Shown: positions 53,201 through 61,226 of the stretch, one piece after another
Position numbering within the stretch: the stretch's first letter is position 1
How the letters are laid out: each line of letters begins with the position of its first letter
DNA from: Arcicella gelida
Lineage (GTDB): Bacteria; Bacteroidota; Bacteroidia; Cytophagales; Spirosomataceae
Assembly (NCBI RefSeq): GCF_034931025.1
Contig: NZ_JAYGIL010000020.1
Coordinates: forward strand, 1 to 64,000
Length of the DNA: 64,000 nucleotides
Direction: 5' to 3'
Translations under genes and position numbers: made by a program
Notes under the pieces: model-generated
Databases searched by the model: none
Seen by the model: the letters and a program-made list of their open reading frames with translations, nothing else
What the model was told of the DNA's origin: nothing

Positions 53201-54450
53201 TTCTGACCAATTTACTCTCAAATTCCTTTAAATATACACCCGAAGGAGGCAAAATTAGGATTGCCGTTTCGATGATTGGTTCACCAGAAGTAGATGCTAT
53301 TTTTGAAGATAAAAAGCTGAAAGATAATTACTTAGAAATAAGTGTGCAAGATTGGGGAATGGGCATGAAGGCAGATGAAATTGAAAAAATCTTCGATCCA
53401 TATTTTCAGGCATCACATACCGAAACCATGAAAATTATGGGAACGGGCATCGGTTTATCTTTAGTAAAGCAATTCGTAGAAGCACATGCTGGCGAAGTCC
53501 GTGTGAAAAGTGCGGTAGGAGAGGGAACAAGTTTCTTATTAAAACTTCCTTTTGGAAAGGCTCATCTTGCAGTTCACGAAATTCATACAGAAGGAGTTGA
53601 ACTGAAAAAAGTAACAATTAATACGCCTGAACCAGCGGTTGAAAATGTTGATTTAGAAAAAATACCTGTAAAAGTACCGCATACTACTCGAATTTTAATT
53701 GTAGAAGACAATGAAGAATTACGTTTGTACTTACAACAACTTTGTGAAGCAAATTATGAGGTTTTTACGGCAATAGATGGACTCGACGGCTGGGAGAAAA
53801 CCTTACAACTTTTGCCTGATTTAGTGATTAGTGATGTGATGATGCCAATCAGCGATGGTTTGGAATTATGTCGAAAAATCAAACAACACCCTAAAACTAC
53901 GCATATTCCTGTGATGCTTTTAACGGCAAGAGTAGCGGCTGTTCATGAGTTAGAAGGTTTAGAAACTGGTGCAGATGAATATATGTCTAAACCATTTAAC
54001 CCGCTGATTTTGAGTGCTAAAATCTTGACGATGCTTCAAAGTAGATTGTTACTCAGAGAGTATTATCAACGACAATTATTGCTAGAACCAACGCAAGTAG
54101 ATATTCCAGACGAAACCAAACAATTGCTAGAAAAAGCAATGGCAATTATTGAGGATAATTTGAGTGATTCAGACTTTAATGTGCAAGTATTGGTACGAGA
54201 AATGGGCATGAGCCAATCTGCTTTTTATCGTCAGATTAAAGCTATTACAGGTCAATCAGTTGTAGAATTTATTCGTGATATTCGTTTGAAACGTGCTGCA
54301 CAATTATTGAGTACGGGTAATTTGCGGGTTTCAGAAGTAGCGATGATGGTCGGGATAGAAGACATTAAATACTTCCGCAAAATGTTTCAAGGAATTTATA
54401 ATATGCCACCTTCAGAATACGCCAAACAACAGCGTGGTAATGTTGGATAA
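50269..54450 (+). CDS. Hybrid two-component system regulator (HTCS), PUL sensor
   Basis: About 1393 residues from ATG 50269 (MKYIFFYIFLTITLVSKLSLAQ, signal peptide). The periplasmic part has many propeller repeats (GxIWxGTxxGL-type), then a Y_Y_Y domain (FSIAFVGLNYNNPQKNIYAYKL in part), one membrane helix (about 815-835), a histidine kinase with NVSHELRTPL (phosphorylated His), a HATPase domain with GTGIGLSLVKQ, a receiver domain with phospho-accepting Asp in VISDVMMPISDG, and a C-terminal AraC-type DNA-binding domain. HTCS proteins bind oligosaccharides in the periplasm and activate susC and enzyme genes. It lies between the two, and the shared promoter motif supports this. Confidence 0.95.
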   Translation: MKYIFFYIFLTITLVSKLSLAQVNTAKFRFEHLTVNDGLPHSDAMFVVQDHAGFIWTGTNNGISRYDGYELKKYDMPVNPDNGLPSNRIHTLHVDSKGRLWIGAESAGVSLLDVNHERVVNITEKANPNINKALLKTLRVSDVVTMSSDALGRIWVGTSKNGLFVLKVNDDNELVSVQQIIINQKTAYRVANIVCDKDGYVWIATRSQGLWYVLPKSSTIHRSTLKADYIRALHIDIKGDLWLATSEELYWVSKAKRLTSKSYEVTLGNISEIECIFLDSFNQLWVGTNYGLHFWSPKSALKKGELPIDIEKSSTFLPLDDDPNSINSGRIHQVFEDNNHTLWLAASAGGLNRVNLRRKPFYNLQRQFSQHPTLPNNYINCIRKDIKENWLWIGTRNGFSKYDLTTRTYQNFMSRDLSGDATGVDVSAFHQSNDGTLWVGTRYLGITKIKDGNRQHFVQIAPDLTFYNTSIESIVEDRFGTIWMATFELGLLRLDKEGKLIERYWGTENPLKSNQYTFLMYDSSKDILWASTRDKGILKIQVQEKGVKLLTKFSYDANNKNTLSGNYAWPILKDKYNNIWVGTIGGGLNKISTNAKGEDIVQRINLPYPNIESLQDDAEGNIWIAGDGLLRYKPSSGQWLHYDVADGLQSNSFKVGAATRDADGILYFGGIRGLTYFNPLAIRPDSKAAAVRLTGFQIYNKPVQIGEEINGRVILEKPLDQTKSITIKDRENDFSIAFVGLNYNNPQKNIYAYKLQGYNKNWVYTSSKQRTASFANLSAGEYTLVVKAYNGEGKWSKTPVILSITVLPPWYKTWWAYTLYTLLLVSAFIMYRRASLARQALENTLALEKFKVEKEKEITDLKLRFFTNVSHELRTPLTLILGPMEELMSIETKMKDKIVLMHQQTRKLLELVNQLLDFRKVESGHVSLRATQGNILHFIQEIFLIFKLKADECHFDYAMSIPTEPINMYFDWSKLEIILTNLLSNSFKYTPEGGKIRIAVSMIGSPEVDAIFEDKKLKDNYLEISVQDWGMGMKADEIEKIFDPYFQASHTETMKIMGTGIGLSLVKQFVEAHAGEVRVKSAVGEGTSFLLKLPFGKAHLAVHEIHTEGVELKKVTINTPEPAVENVDLEKIPVKVPHTTRILIVEDNEELRLYLQQLCEANYEVFTAIDGLDGWEKTLQLLPDLVISDVMMPISDGLELCRKIKQHPKTTHIPVMLLTARVAAVHELEGLETGADEYMSKPFNPLILSAKILTMLQSRLLLREYYQRQLLLEPTQVDIPDETKQLLEKAMAIIEDNLSDSDFNVQVLVREMGMSQSAFYRQIKAITGQSVVEFIRDIRLKRAAQLLSTGNLRVSEVAMMVGIEDIKYFRKMFQGIYNMPPSEYAKQQRGNVG

Positions 54451-54528
54451 ATATGAATTATAAATTATGAATGATAAATACTGATTTACGATAATCATTT
54501 ATCTGATTACTTGACAATTTTTCTAATT

Positions 54529-54587
54529 GTAGCGGCAACCCTTGCGGTTGCCATTTCAAGTGTGGCAACTGCAAGAGTTGCCACTAC
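54529..54587. repeat. REP-like nested palindrome
   Basis: GTAGCGGCAACCCTTGCGG begins a 25-base left arm (54529-54553), paired to 54563-54587 with three wobble-type mismatches. Each arm is itself a small hairpin (GGCAACC/GGTTGCC and GGCAACT/AGTTGCC). It can form a cloverleaf-like structure typical of REP/BIME elements. Confidence 0.7.
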
Positions 54588-54689
54588 ATATTATTTGATA
54601 TAAACATCATATTTTAAAATATAAAAAACGTTGTTCAATAATCACTCTCAAAAAAGTACAGAACAGAATAATTCAATTAATCAATTCAG

Positions 54690-54753
54690 AATTTTTACCC
54701 TCCTTTTTGACGAAAATCCCCCCTTCTAAAACTCCAATCTCTTCATAGTTTTG
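54690..54753 (+). promoter_or_regulatory. Promoter and regulator-binding site of the enzyme operon
   Basis: ACCCTCCTTTTTGACGAAAA is followed, 29 bases further, by TAGTTTTG (54746-54753), the same spacing as in front of susC at 49811-49874. The -7 box is 37 bases before the GH43 start codon. No proper -33 TTG is present, consistent with an activator-dependent promoter. Confidence 0.65.
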
Positions 54754-54790
54754 TACCATGTAATTTTATCCAATTCAAACGTATTAAACA

Positions 54791-55786
54791 ATGAGAGTTT
54801 CTGCAAGTGTACTACTATTGGCAATTGCTATTTTAGCTGGTTGCCAAACACAAAAAGGAAGTATTAGTAAAAAAGAACAAGCCTTTCAACCGGGAAGTAT
54901 CTGGAATGATAATAATGGTGAAGTAATTAACGCCCACGGCGGTGGGATTTTATACATCAACAAAACCTATTATTGGTACGGTGAAAAAAGAGGAAAAAGT
55001 GCTTCGGAAGGTGTAGCAGTTTATTCTTCAAAAGATTTATATCGTTGGAAAAACGAAGGAATTGCTTTGGCAAAATCGAACGACCCAAACAGTGAAATTG
55101 CTGTTGGTGGTTTGGTGGAACGTCCGAAAGTAATTTACAATGCCAAGACCAAGAAGTATGTAATGTGGTTTCATTTAGAATTACCTAATAAAGGTTATAG
55201 TGCCGCCAGAGCAGGCGTAGCCATTAGCGACAAAGCTACGGGACCATTTGTATATTTAAAAAGTTTCCGTCCGAATGGACACATGTCAAGAGATATGACA
55301 CTTTATGTGGACGACGACGCTACAGCCTATCACATTTACTCCGCTCGTGAAAATTATGATTTACGCATTACGAAATTGACGGACGATTATTTATCGGCTA
55401 CCACAGAAGATACTTTACTTTTCAGCAGTCACCGAGAAGCACCAGCCGTATTCAAAAAAGATGGTTTGTATTATTTAATTACAAGTGGTTGTACTGGTTG
55501 GGCGCCTAACAAAGCAAGTTTACACACGGCAACATCTTTGTTTGGTCCTTGGAAATTGGTTGAAGACCCAATGAATGGTCCTTTGGCTGAGAAAACTTTC
55601 AACGGACAATCAACTTATATTTTACCAATTGCAGGGAAAAAAGATGCTTTTGTTTTTATGGCTGATAAATGGAATCCGAAGGATTTAAAAGATAGTCGAT
55701 ACCTTTGGTTACCAATACAATTCAAAGATGGCAAGCCATTGATTACTTGGCAAGATTCTTGGAAGTTGGATAGTTTTAATCAGTAA
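54791..55786 (+). CDS. GH43 glycoside hydrolase, probable exo-beta-1,3-galactanase (subfamily 24-like)
   Basis: A 331-residue lipoprotein (lipobox LAGC, Cys18) with a five-bladed propeller. The first blade starts NAHGGGILYINKTYYWYGE: where GH43 normally has a catalytic base Asp there is His-Gly-Gly, as in subfamily 24 exo-beta-1,3-galactanases that lack this base. TLYVDDDATAYHIYS supplies the pKa-modulating Asp, SHREAPAVFKKDGLYYL the general acid Glu, and NGQST a Gln possibly equivalent to the unusual catalytic Gln described for that group. It is the first gene of the enzyme train and is cell-surface or periplasmic. The subfamily is inferred from motifs only. Confidence 0.75.
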   Translation: MRVSASVLLLAIAILAGCQTQKGSISKKEQAFQPGSIWNDNNGEVINAHGGGILYINKTYYWYGEKRGKSASEGVAVYSSKDLYRWKNEGIALAKSNDPNSEIAVGGLVERPKVIYNAKTKKYVMWFHLELPNKGYSAARAGVAISDKATGPFVYLKSFRPNGHMSRDMTLYVDDDATAYHIYSARENYDLRITKLTDDYLSATTEDTLLFSSHREAPAVFKKDGLYYLITSGCTGWAPNKASLHTATSLFGPWKLVEDPMNGPLAEKTFNGQSTYILPIAGKKDAFVFMADKWNPKDLKDSRYLWLPIQFKDGKPLITWQDSWKLDSFNQ

Positions 55787-55921
55787 TGAAGTACTACCGT
55801 ACAAGTTATCCGTTATCTGAAAACTGTTAATAGTTTTTCTTTCATATAAATTGACAAAATAAGATACCTTAAAACTTTTGAAAATACTTAAACTGTAAGT
55901 TTTACCTTTAATGCCTCAACT

Positions 55922-56776
55922 ATGAAATACTTTTTTGCCTTAGTCATTACTTTTTTATCATACTTTGTTGCACAAGCTCAAGATATAGCCGTTCAAAAAA
56001 AATGGCTTAAAGAAGGCTACAAACTTGCTTGGTCGGATGAGTTTGATAAAGATGGTACTCCAAATCCAGCTAATTGGTCTTATGAAAATGGTTTTGTTCG
56101 TAACCATGAATTACAATGGTATCAACCAGATAATGCCTTTTGTAAAAATGGCAATTTAATTATTGAAGCAAGAAGAGAACAAAAGCCTAATCCAAACTAT
56201 GTGGAAGGAAGTAATGATTGGAGAAAAAAACAGCCAATGATAGATTTTTCATCAAGCTGTATGATTACTGCGGGCAAAAAAACATGGCAGTATGGAAGAT
56301 TTGAATTAAGAGCAAAAATTGATATTAGTCAGGGTATTTGGCCAGCTTGGTGGACTTTAGGAGTCGATAAAAACTGGCCAGCCAATGGCGAAATAGACAT
56401 GATGGAATTTTACCGAGGTAAAGTGCTTGCCAACATCGCTTGTTTGTCCGCCAACAAGCAAGCCGAGTGGCATAGTAATACTTTTTCGGTTGATTCACTT
56501 GGAGGAGCAAATTGGGCTGCACAATTTCATGTGTGGCGAATGGATTGGGAAAAAGATTTTATCGCCTTGTACCTCGACGACCAGCTTTTGAACAAAGTAC
56601 CGATGAATGTTTTAGTCAACAAAGATGGCTCGGGTTTTAATCCTTTTCAGCAGCCACATTATATGTTATTGAACGTTGCTGTTGGTGGAGACAACGGAGG
56701 CAATCCCTATAAAAGTACTTTCCCTAGCCGCATGGAAGTAGATTATGTTAGGGTTTATCAGAAAGAGAAAAACTAA
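55922..56776 (+). CDS. GH16 endo-glycanase, probable beta-1,3-galactanase or glucanase
   Basis: A 284-residue exported enzyme with a signal peptide ending FVAQAQD. It has the jelly-roll with the GH16 active site GEIDMMEF (nucleophile and acid Glu residues on either side of Asp, about 155-162), preceded by WPAWWTLG. The bulge between the two Glu residues (E-I-D-M-M-E) is the laminarinase-like GH16 type. GH16_3 includes laminarinases and endo-beta-1,3-galactanases, and the neighbouring GH43 and GH154-like genes favour the galactan activity. It lies 135 bases after the GH43 gene, probably in the same transcript. Confidence 0.85.
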   Translation: MKYFFALVITFLSYFVAQAQDIAVQKKWLKEGYKLAWSDEFDKDGTPNPANWSYENGFVRNHELQWYQPDNAFCKNGNLIIEARREQKPNPNYVEGSNDWRKKQPMIDFSSSCMITAGKKTWQYGRFELRAKIDISQGIWPAWWTLGVDKNWPANGEIDMMEFYRGKVLANIACLSANKQAEWHSNTFSVDSLGGANWAAQFHVWRMDWEKDFIALYLDDQLLNKVPMNVLVNKDGSGFNPFQQPHYMLLNVAVGGDNGGNPYKSTFPSRMEVDYVRVYQKEKN

Positions 56777-56827
56777 GAAAATAAATAAAAGTATTTAGGG
56801 ATAAAAAGATTGCTGAAGTCTTTTTAT

Positions 56828-56859
56828 CGTTAGGGTGTGACTTCAGTCACATCCTAACG
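56828..56859 (+). terminator. Hairpin after the GH16 gene
   Basis: CGTTAGGGTGTGAC (56828-56841) pairs with GTCACATCCTAACG (56846-56859) around TTCA with one wobble. It lies 52 bases after the GH16 stop, but no T run follows, so it may only stabilise the mRNA. Confidence 0.45.
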
Positions 56860-56962
56860 AAAGCTACTCCTAACATGTAAACACAGTGCAAAAGGAGTAG
56901 AAATTGTATTTATCTTCGCTTTTGAGTTAAAATCAAGTCTTTTAACTTTTATCAGATTAAGC

Positions 56963-58177
56963 ATGTTCAAAAAAATATTACTGGTTTGTGTTTTTGCTTT
57001 GCCTTTAGGTACGCTAGCACAGCAAAAACCTATTAATGACCGAGCCATTTGGCTACAGCATCTTGACCAACTAGCAAAACCTATTTTGCGTAGTTTGGCG
57101 AACGACAGCCTCAGAATTGTGATGCCCCAAACGATGTCAAAATTTATTGATAATGCCAATAATCGGAAAGAAGTGGCTTATTTAGAAGCTTTTGGTCGGT
57201 TAATGTGTGGCATTTCTCCTTGGTTAAATCTTGAAGGTGGTTCAGCCAAAGAAGTAACATTAAGAAATCTGTACAGAAATTATGCTTTGAAAGCGGTAGC
57301 CAATGCCGTGAATCCTAACGCTAAAGACTATATGGCTTTTGAAAGAGGCGGACAGCCTTTGGTTGATGCTTCTTTTTTAGCGTTAGCCTTTGTGCGATGC
57401 CCGTGGTTGTGGGAACATCTTGATACGCAAACTAAAGACCAAGTAGTAAAAGCCTTTTTAGCAACCAGAAATACCAAAGCGGGGTTTTCGAACTGGATAT
57501 TGTTTTCAGGAATGATAGAAACCTTTTTCTGTAAATATGGCTACCCTTGGGATAATATGCGGATTGAATACTGTTTCCGCCAGTTCGAACAGTGGTATGT
57601 TGGTGATGGCGTGTATTCTGATGGCCCTCCGTACCATTGGGACTATTATAATAGTTACGTTATTCATCCATATTTGGCGAACATGGTGAAAGAGTTAGGT
57701 CCGAAAACAGGACTTTATAATTGGACTTTCGATAAGATTAAACAAAGAAATGAACGCTTTGCTGTTATTCAAGAAAGATTAATCAATAGCGATGGCTCGT
57801 TTCCTGCTACGGGGCGTTCTATTGTGTATCGTGGTGCCGCTTTTCATCATTTGGCAGATATTGCTTGGCGAAAAGGCTTGCCCAAAGAGTTAAGTCCTGC
57901 ACAAGTACGTGGTGCTTTAACGGCAGTTATCAAGAAAACCACTGAAAGCACAAGTACTTTCACAAAAGATGGCTGGCTGACAATCGGTTTGTACGGCTCT
58001 CAGCCAGATTTAGCAGATTTTTATATCACCACAGGTAGTTTATATCTCTGTGCCAATATTTTATTACCATTAGGTTTACCTGAAACAGATGAATTTTGGA
58101 GTAGTCCTGCTACGAAATGGACATCACAAAAAGTATGGTCGGGCGAGGCGGTTTTGGCAGATCATGCCATAGAGTAA
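56963..58177 (+). CDS. DUF2264 protein, GH154-like beta-glucuronidase candidate
   Basis: A 404-residue exported protein (signal ending GTLAQQ). It has DUF2264 features: RLMCGISPWL near 80, an (alpha/alpha) toroid with WYVGDGVYSDGPPYHWDYYNSYVIHPY in pieces (WYVGDG; DYYNSYVIHPY) and GSFPATGRSIVYRGAAFHHL. DUF2264 proteins include GH154 exo-beta-glucuronidases, first described in an arabinogalactan PUL of Bacteroides. Removal of GlcA side caps would fit the neighbouring GH43, GH16 and BNR genes. Family call is from memory, moderately secure. Confidence 0.7.
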   Translation: MFKKILLVCVFALPLGTLAQQKPINDRAIWLQHLDQLAKPILRSLANDSLRIVMPQTMSKFIDNANNRKEVAYLEAFGRLMCGISPWLNLEGGSAKEVTLRNLYRNYALKAVANAVNPNAKDYMAFERGGQPLVDASFLALAFVRCPWLWEHLDTQTKDQVVKAFLATRNTKAGFSNWILFSGMIETFFCKYGYPWDNMRIEYCFRQFEQWYVGDGVYSDGPPYHWDYYNSYVIHPYLANMVKELGPKTGLYNWTFDKIKQRNERFAVIQERLINSDGSFPATGRSIVYRGAAFHHLADIAWRKGLPKELSPAQVRGALTAVIKKTTESTSTFTKDGWLTIGLYGSQPDLADFYITTGSLYLCANILLPLGLPETDEFWSSPATKWTSQKVWSGEAVLADHAIE

Positions 58178-58253
58178 GTTAAGAATTGTGAGTGATGAAT
58201 GATGAGTTGTGAATTGTCCTTGCCTAAAATAGGTTGCCTTCAAAACGCAACAA

Positions 58254-58583
58254 ATGATGGCAAAATCAAGATCTAAAACTGGAAAAAGTACAAAATACGA
58301 GATTCGTCAAAGTCGTATTTTCAGTGAGTCGTTCAAACGAGAAAAAGTCGAAGACATTCTCAATAAAAGGATTAGTATTATCGAATTTTGTAAATTGTGG
58401 GATGTAAGTAGTACAAGCGTTTATCGCTGGATTTACCAATATTCTCCACATTACAAAAAAGGAACTAAGATGATTGTACAACAAGATTCCGAAGAAGCTA
58501 AAACTCAGGAGCTACTCAAAAAAGTGGCTGAACTTGAGCGAATTTTAGGATTAGGCATCCCCGACAAAAACAGATGGAGATAG
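58254..58583 (+). CDS. IS3-family OrfA, helix-turn-helix DNA-binding subunit
   Basis: A 109-residue basic protein of transposase 8 type: SFKREKVEDIL, SIIEFCKLWDVSSTSVYRWIYQY (a helix-turn-helix with the usual ...VYRW), followed by a leucine-zipper-like ETQELLKKVAELERILGL-type coiled coil (about 78-95). It ends at TAG 58581-58583 and overlaps the ATG 58574 of the OrfB reading by 10 bases. ATG 58257 is an alternative start. OrfA recognises the terminal repeats. Confidence 0.88.
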   Translation: MMAKSRSKTGKSTKYEIRQSRIFSESFKREKVEDILNKRISIIEFCKLWDVSSTSVYRWIYQYSPHYKKGTKMIVQQDSEEAKTQELLKKVAELERILGLGIPDKNRWR

Positions 58584-59589
58584 ACTATCAGTCTAAACTC
58601 ATTGAAATTGCCTCGAAGGAACTCGACATCGACCTAAAAAAAAGTTTCAAGCCGACACTTTAGAGTATTTTCGCCAAAATATTACCCAACATTCTTACCA
58701 AATGAAGCATCTGTATGCACTTTGTGGTATTTCTAAACAAGGACATTATCAAATGCTCCGCAGAATCGAAGAATGGAAGGTAAAGGAAAGTCTTTATGTG
58801 GGATTAATTCTCCAAATTAGGGAGATTCATCCTGCTATGGGTCTGAGAACCATGTATGACTATTATCAACCAGAAGGAATCGGAAGAGATGCCTTTATCA
58901 GTATTGGACTCTATTATGGTTTTAGGGTAAAAGCCTATAGAAACCTCTGTAGGACTACATTTTCAAGTCCTTACAGTCGTTATAAAAACCTTTTGGTTGA
59001 TAAAATTCTCACAGACATAAATCAACTCTGGACGAGTGATATTACCTATTTTAAAGTAAATGATAAGTTCTATTACATCGTTTTTGTGCTAGATGTTTAT
59101 TCTCGTTTTATCGTCGGATATTCTCTTGCAGATAATATGAGAGCAGAAAATAATATCATTGCTTTAAAAATGGCATTGAAAACTCGGAAACAGAAGAAGT
59201 TTAAGCATGAACTCATTCACCATTCTGATAGAGGAAGTCAATACATCAGCGAAGCCTATGTCAGCCTTTTGAATGAAGCTGAAATTAGCATCAGTATGTG
59301 TAATGAGGTCTATGAAAATGCTCATATTGAAAGAGTGAATGGCACGATTAAAAATCAGTATCTAATTTATAGAAATATTACAAATTTTGACGAATTAGCC
59401 ACTGAGCTTAAAAAAGCAATTCACACATACAACCATCAAAGACCACACTCAGCTCTGAAAGGACTAACACCTTTTGCGTTTGAACAGTACATCAAAGAAC
59501 TAAACAATGAAAACAAACCTAATTTACAGATTTGGACATGCGATTATTCAAAAAACACAAAACCAAATCAAACTATTTTACAATTTTGA
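58574..59589 (+). CDS. IS3-family OrfB, DDE transposase, with frame break at an A8 run
   Basis: From ATG 58574 the reading MEIDYQSKLIE... meets an A8 run (58636-58643) and stops soon after, whereas a -1 shift in the A8 continues without interruption to TGA 59587-59589. A later ATG at 58702 gives 295 residues. The DDE catalytic core is complete: WTSDITYFK (first Asp), HHSDRGSQY (second Asp), NAHIERVNGT (Glu), then YNHQRPHSALKGLTPFAFE. The frame break could be slippage-controlled expression, a mutation or a homopolymer error. Confidence 0.85.
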
Positions 59590-59731
59590 TTACTTTAACT
59601 TGTCTAAAAATCAGGGCAACCTATTTTAGGCAAGGACAAATCTAAAGTACAGAATTCAATAATTAATTCGTTCACTAATATCGTTTATCAACATAGACAA
59701 GCGAATGCTAGAATATTATAAACTCGATTTC

Positions 59732-61075
59732 ATGAATTGTAAAAAAGGATTAATTACTTTATTGTTCTGTAGTCTTGTCTTTTTGTCAAAAGCACAAGAG
59801 AAAATAGCATTGCAAGAAGTAGGAGAGGGCTGGGCGAAAAATTCAGTCAATGCGGTTATTTTTCGTAAAAACTCATTGGTTTCTTTTAAAAATTACCAAT
59901 TTATTGCCTATTATGATGCCGACGCTTTTGTGGTTTTAGGGAAAAGAAAACAAGGAAAAAGTACTTGGGAATTACAGAAAACTAATTTTAAAGGCAATGC
60001 CAGCGATGCCCATAATTCCATTTCTATTATGATAGACGGCGATGGATTTTTGCACCTTTCTTGGGATCATCACAACAATGCACTTCGTTATGCCGTCAGT
60101 AAAGCACCTTTTTCATTGATGATGGGAGAGAAGCAAAGCATGACGGGAAGCACCGAAGGCAATGTTACTTATCCAGAATTTTATAGATTACCAAACGGAA
60201 ATCTTTTGTTTTTCTATCGAAATGGTGCTTCTGGAAAAGGAAATTTGGTCATGAATCAATATGATCTAAAAACCAAAAAATGGTCGATGGTGCAAGAAAA
60301 TTTGATTGATGGCGAAGGACAAAGAAATGCTTATTGGCAAGCTTGTTTAGATAGTCAGGGTACAATTCACCTTTCTTGGGTTTGGCGTGAAAGTGCCGAC
60401 GTAGCCAGTAATCACGATATGGCTTATGCTCGTTCAAAAAATGGTGGAAAAACTTGGGAGAATTCTCAAGGTATTGCTTATCAATTACCTATCACCGCTC
60501 AAAATGCAGAATATGCTTGTAAAATTCCTCAGAAAAGTGAGTTAATCAATCAGACATCCATGGTGGCTGATGCCGAAGGAAATCCATACATCGCTACTTA
60601 TTGGCGACCAGCCAATGAAAGCGTTCCACAATATCATGTTATTTATTTAGCCAATCAACAATGGCAAGTAAGTAATCTTGGTTTTAGAAAAACGCCTTTT
60701 AGTTTAAGTGGCGTAGGCACAAAACGAATTCCTATTTCAAGACCACAAATTTTGGCTTGGTCGTCCAAGAAAAATACTTTATCTGCCATGCTGATTTTCA
60801 GAGATGCAGAAAGAGGCGATAAAGTTTCCACCGCTTTAACGACAGATTTAAGTAAAGGCAATTGGCAGATTAAAGATATTAGCGAAACCTCAGTAGGTTC
60901 GTGGGAGCCAACTTACGATACTGAACTTTGGCAAAATAAAGGCGATTTACATCTTTTTGTAGAAAAAGTAGATCAAGCCGATGGCGAAGGGAAAGTAAAT
61001 ATTCCAGCCCAAAAAGTACAAGTACTTACATGGAAGGGAGTAAAAAAAGTCAAGATGAAAGAACAGAGTAAGTAG
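59732..61075 (+). CDS. BNR-repeat glycoside hydrolase, GH145-like rhamnosidase candidate
   Basis: About 447 residues from ATG 59732 (MNCKKGLITLLFCSLVFLSKAQ, signal peptide), preferred over ATG 59705. It is a beta-propeller of the BNR_4 type: SDAHNSISIMIDGDGFLHLSW (in part), DSQGTIHLSWVWRE, VADAEGNPYIATYWRPA. The AxDxxGxxHLxW blades are typical. GH145 enzymes with this fold cleave L-rhamnose from 4-linked glucuronic acid caps of arabinogalactan proteins; PL24/25-type lyases share the fold. The neighbouring GH154-like and GH88 genes support uronate-linked glycan. Not proven from sequence alone. Confidence 0.72.
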   Translation: MNCKKGLITLLFCSLVFLSKAQEKIALQEVGEGWAKNSVNAVIFRKNSLVSFKNYQFIAYYDADAFVVLGKRKQGKSTWELQKTNFKGNASDAHNSISIMIDGDGFLHLSWDHHNNALRYAVSKAPFSLMMGEKQSMTGSTEGNVTYPEFYRLPNGNLLFFYRNGASGKGNLVMNQYDLKTKKWSMVQENLIDGEGQRNAYWQACLDSQGTIHLSWVWRESADVASNHDMAYARSKNGGKTWENSQGIAYQLPITAQNAEYACKIPQKSELINQTSMVADAEGNPYIATYWRPANESVPQYHVIYLANQQWQVSNLGFRKTPFSLSGVGTKRIPISRPQILAWSSKKNTLSAMLIFRDAERGDKVSTALTTDLSKGNWQIKDISETSVGSWEPTYDTELWQNKGDLHLFVEKVDQADGEGKVNIPAQKVQVLTWKGVKKVKMKEQSK

Positions 61076-61089
61076 TCGAAGAATTTAGT

Positions 61090-61123
61090 TAAACCTATCA
61101 GGATTCAAATCCTGATAGGTTTA
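61090..61123 (+). terminator. Perfect hairpin after the BNR gene
   Basis: TAAACCTATCAGGATT (61090-61105) pairs with AATCCTGATAGGTTTA (61108-61123) around CA. It lies 14 bases after the stop. The T run is missing, so transcript protection or a REP-like role is also possible. Confidence 0.55.
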
Positions 61124-61226
61124 TATGCTAATACTTATAGAAAATAAACGATGTTTTGGGAATTGATTACAAAATATAAATATCCACAACTCATCATTCA
61201 CAACTCAAAATTCAATCACAAAAACC

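Larger units (their letters stand above)
54451..54790. other. Intergenic region, 340 bp, with REP-like repeat and enzyme-operon promoter
   Basis: It holds a nested inverted repeat at 54529-54587 and the promoter/operator at 54690-54753. No gene is seen. The sequence between them is AT-rich and plain. Confidence 0.65.
58215..59638 (+). mobile_element. Complete IS3-family insertion sequence, 1424 bp
   Basis: Terminal repeats TGTCCTTGCCTAAAATAGG at 58215 and its inverted copy ending GGACA at 59638 match in at least 24 bases. The element is flanked by a 3-bp target duplication AAT (58212-58214 and 59639-59641). It carries orfA and a frame-broken orfB. It inserted between the DUF2264 and BNR genes without damaging either. 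Confidence 0.92.
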
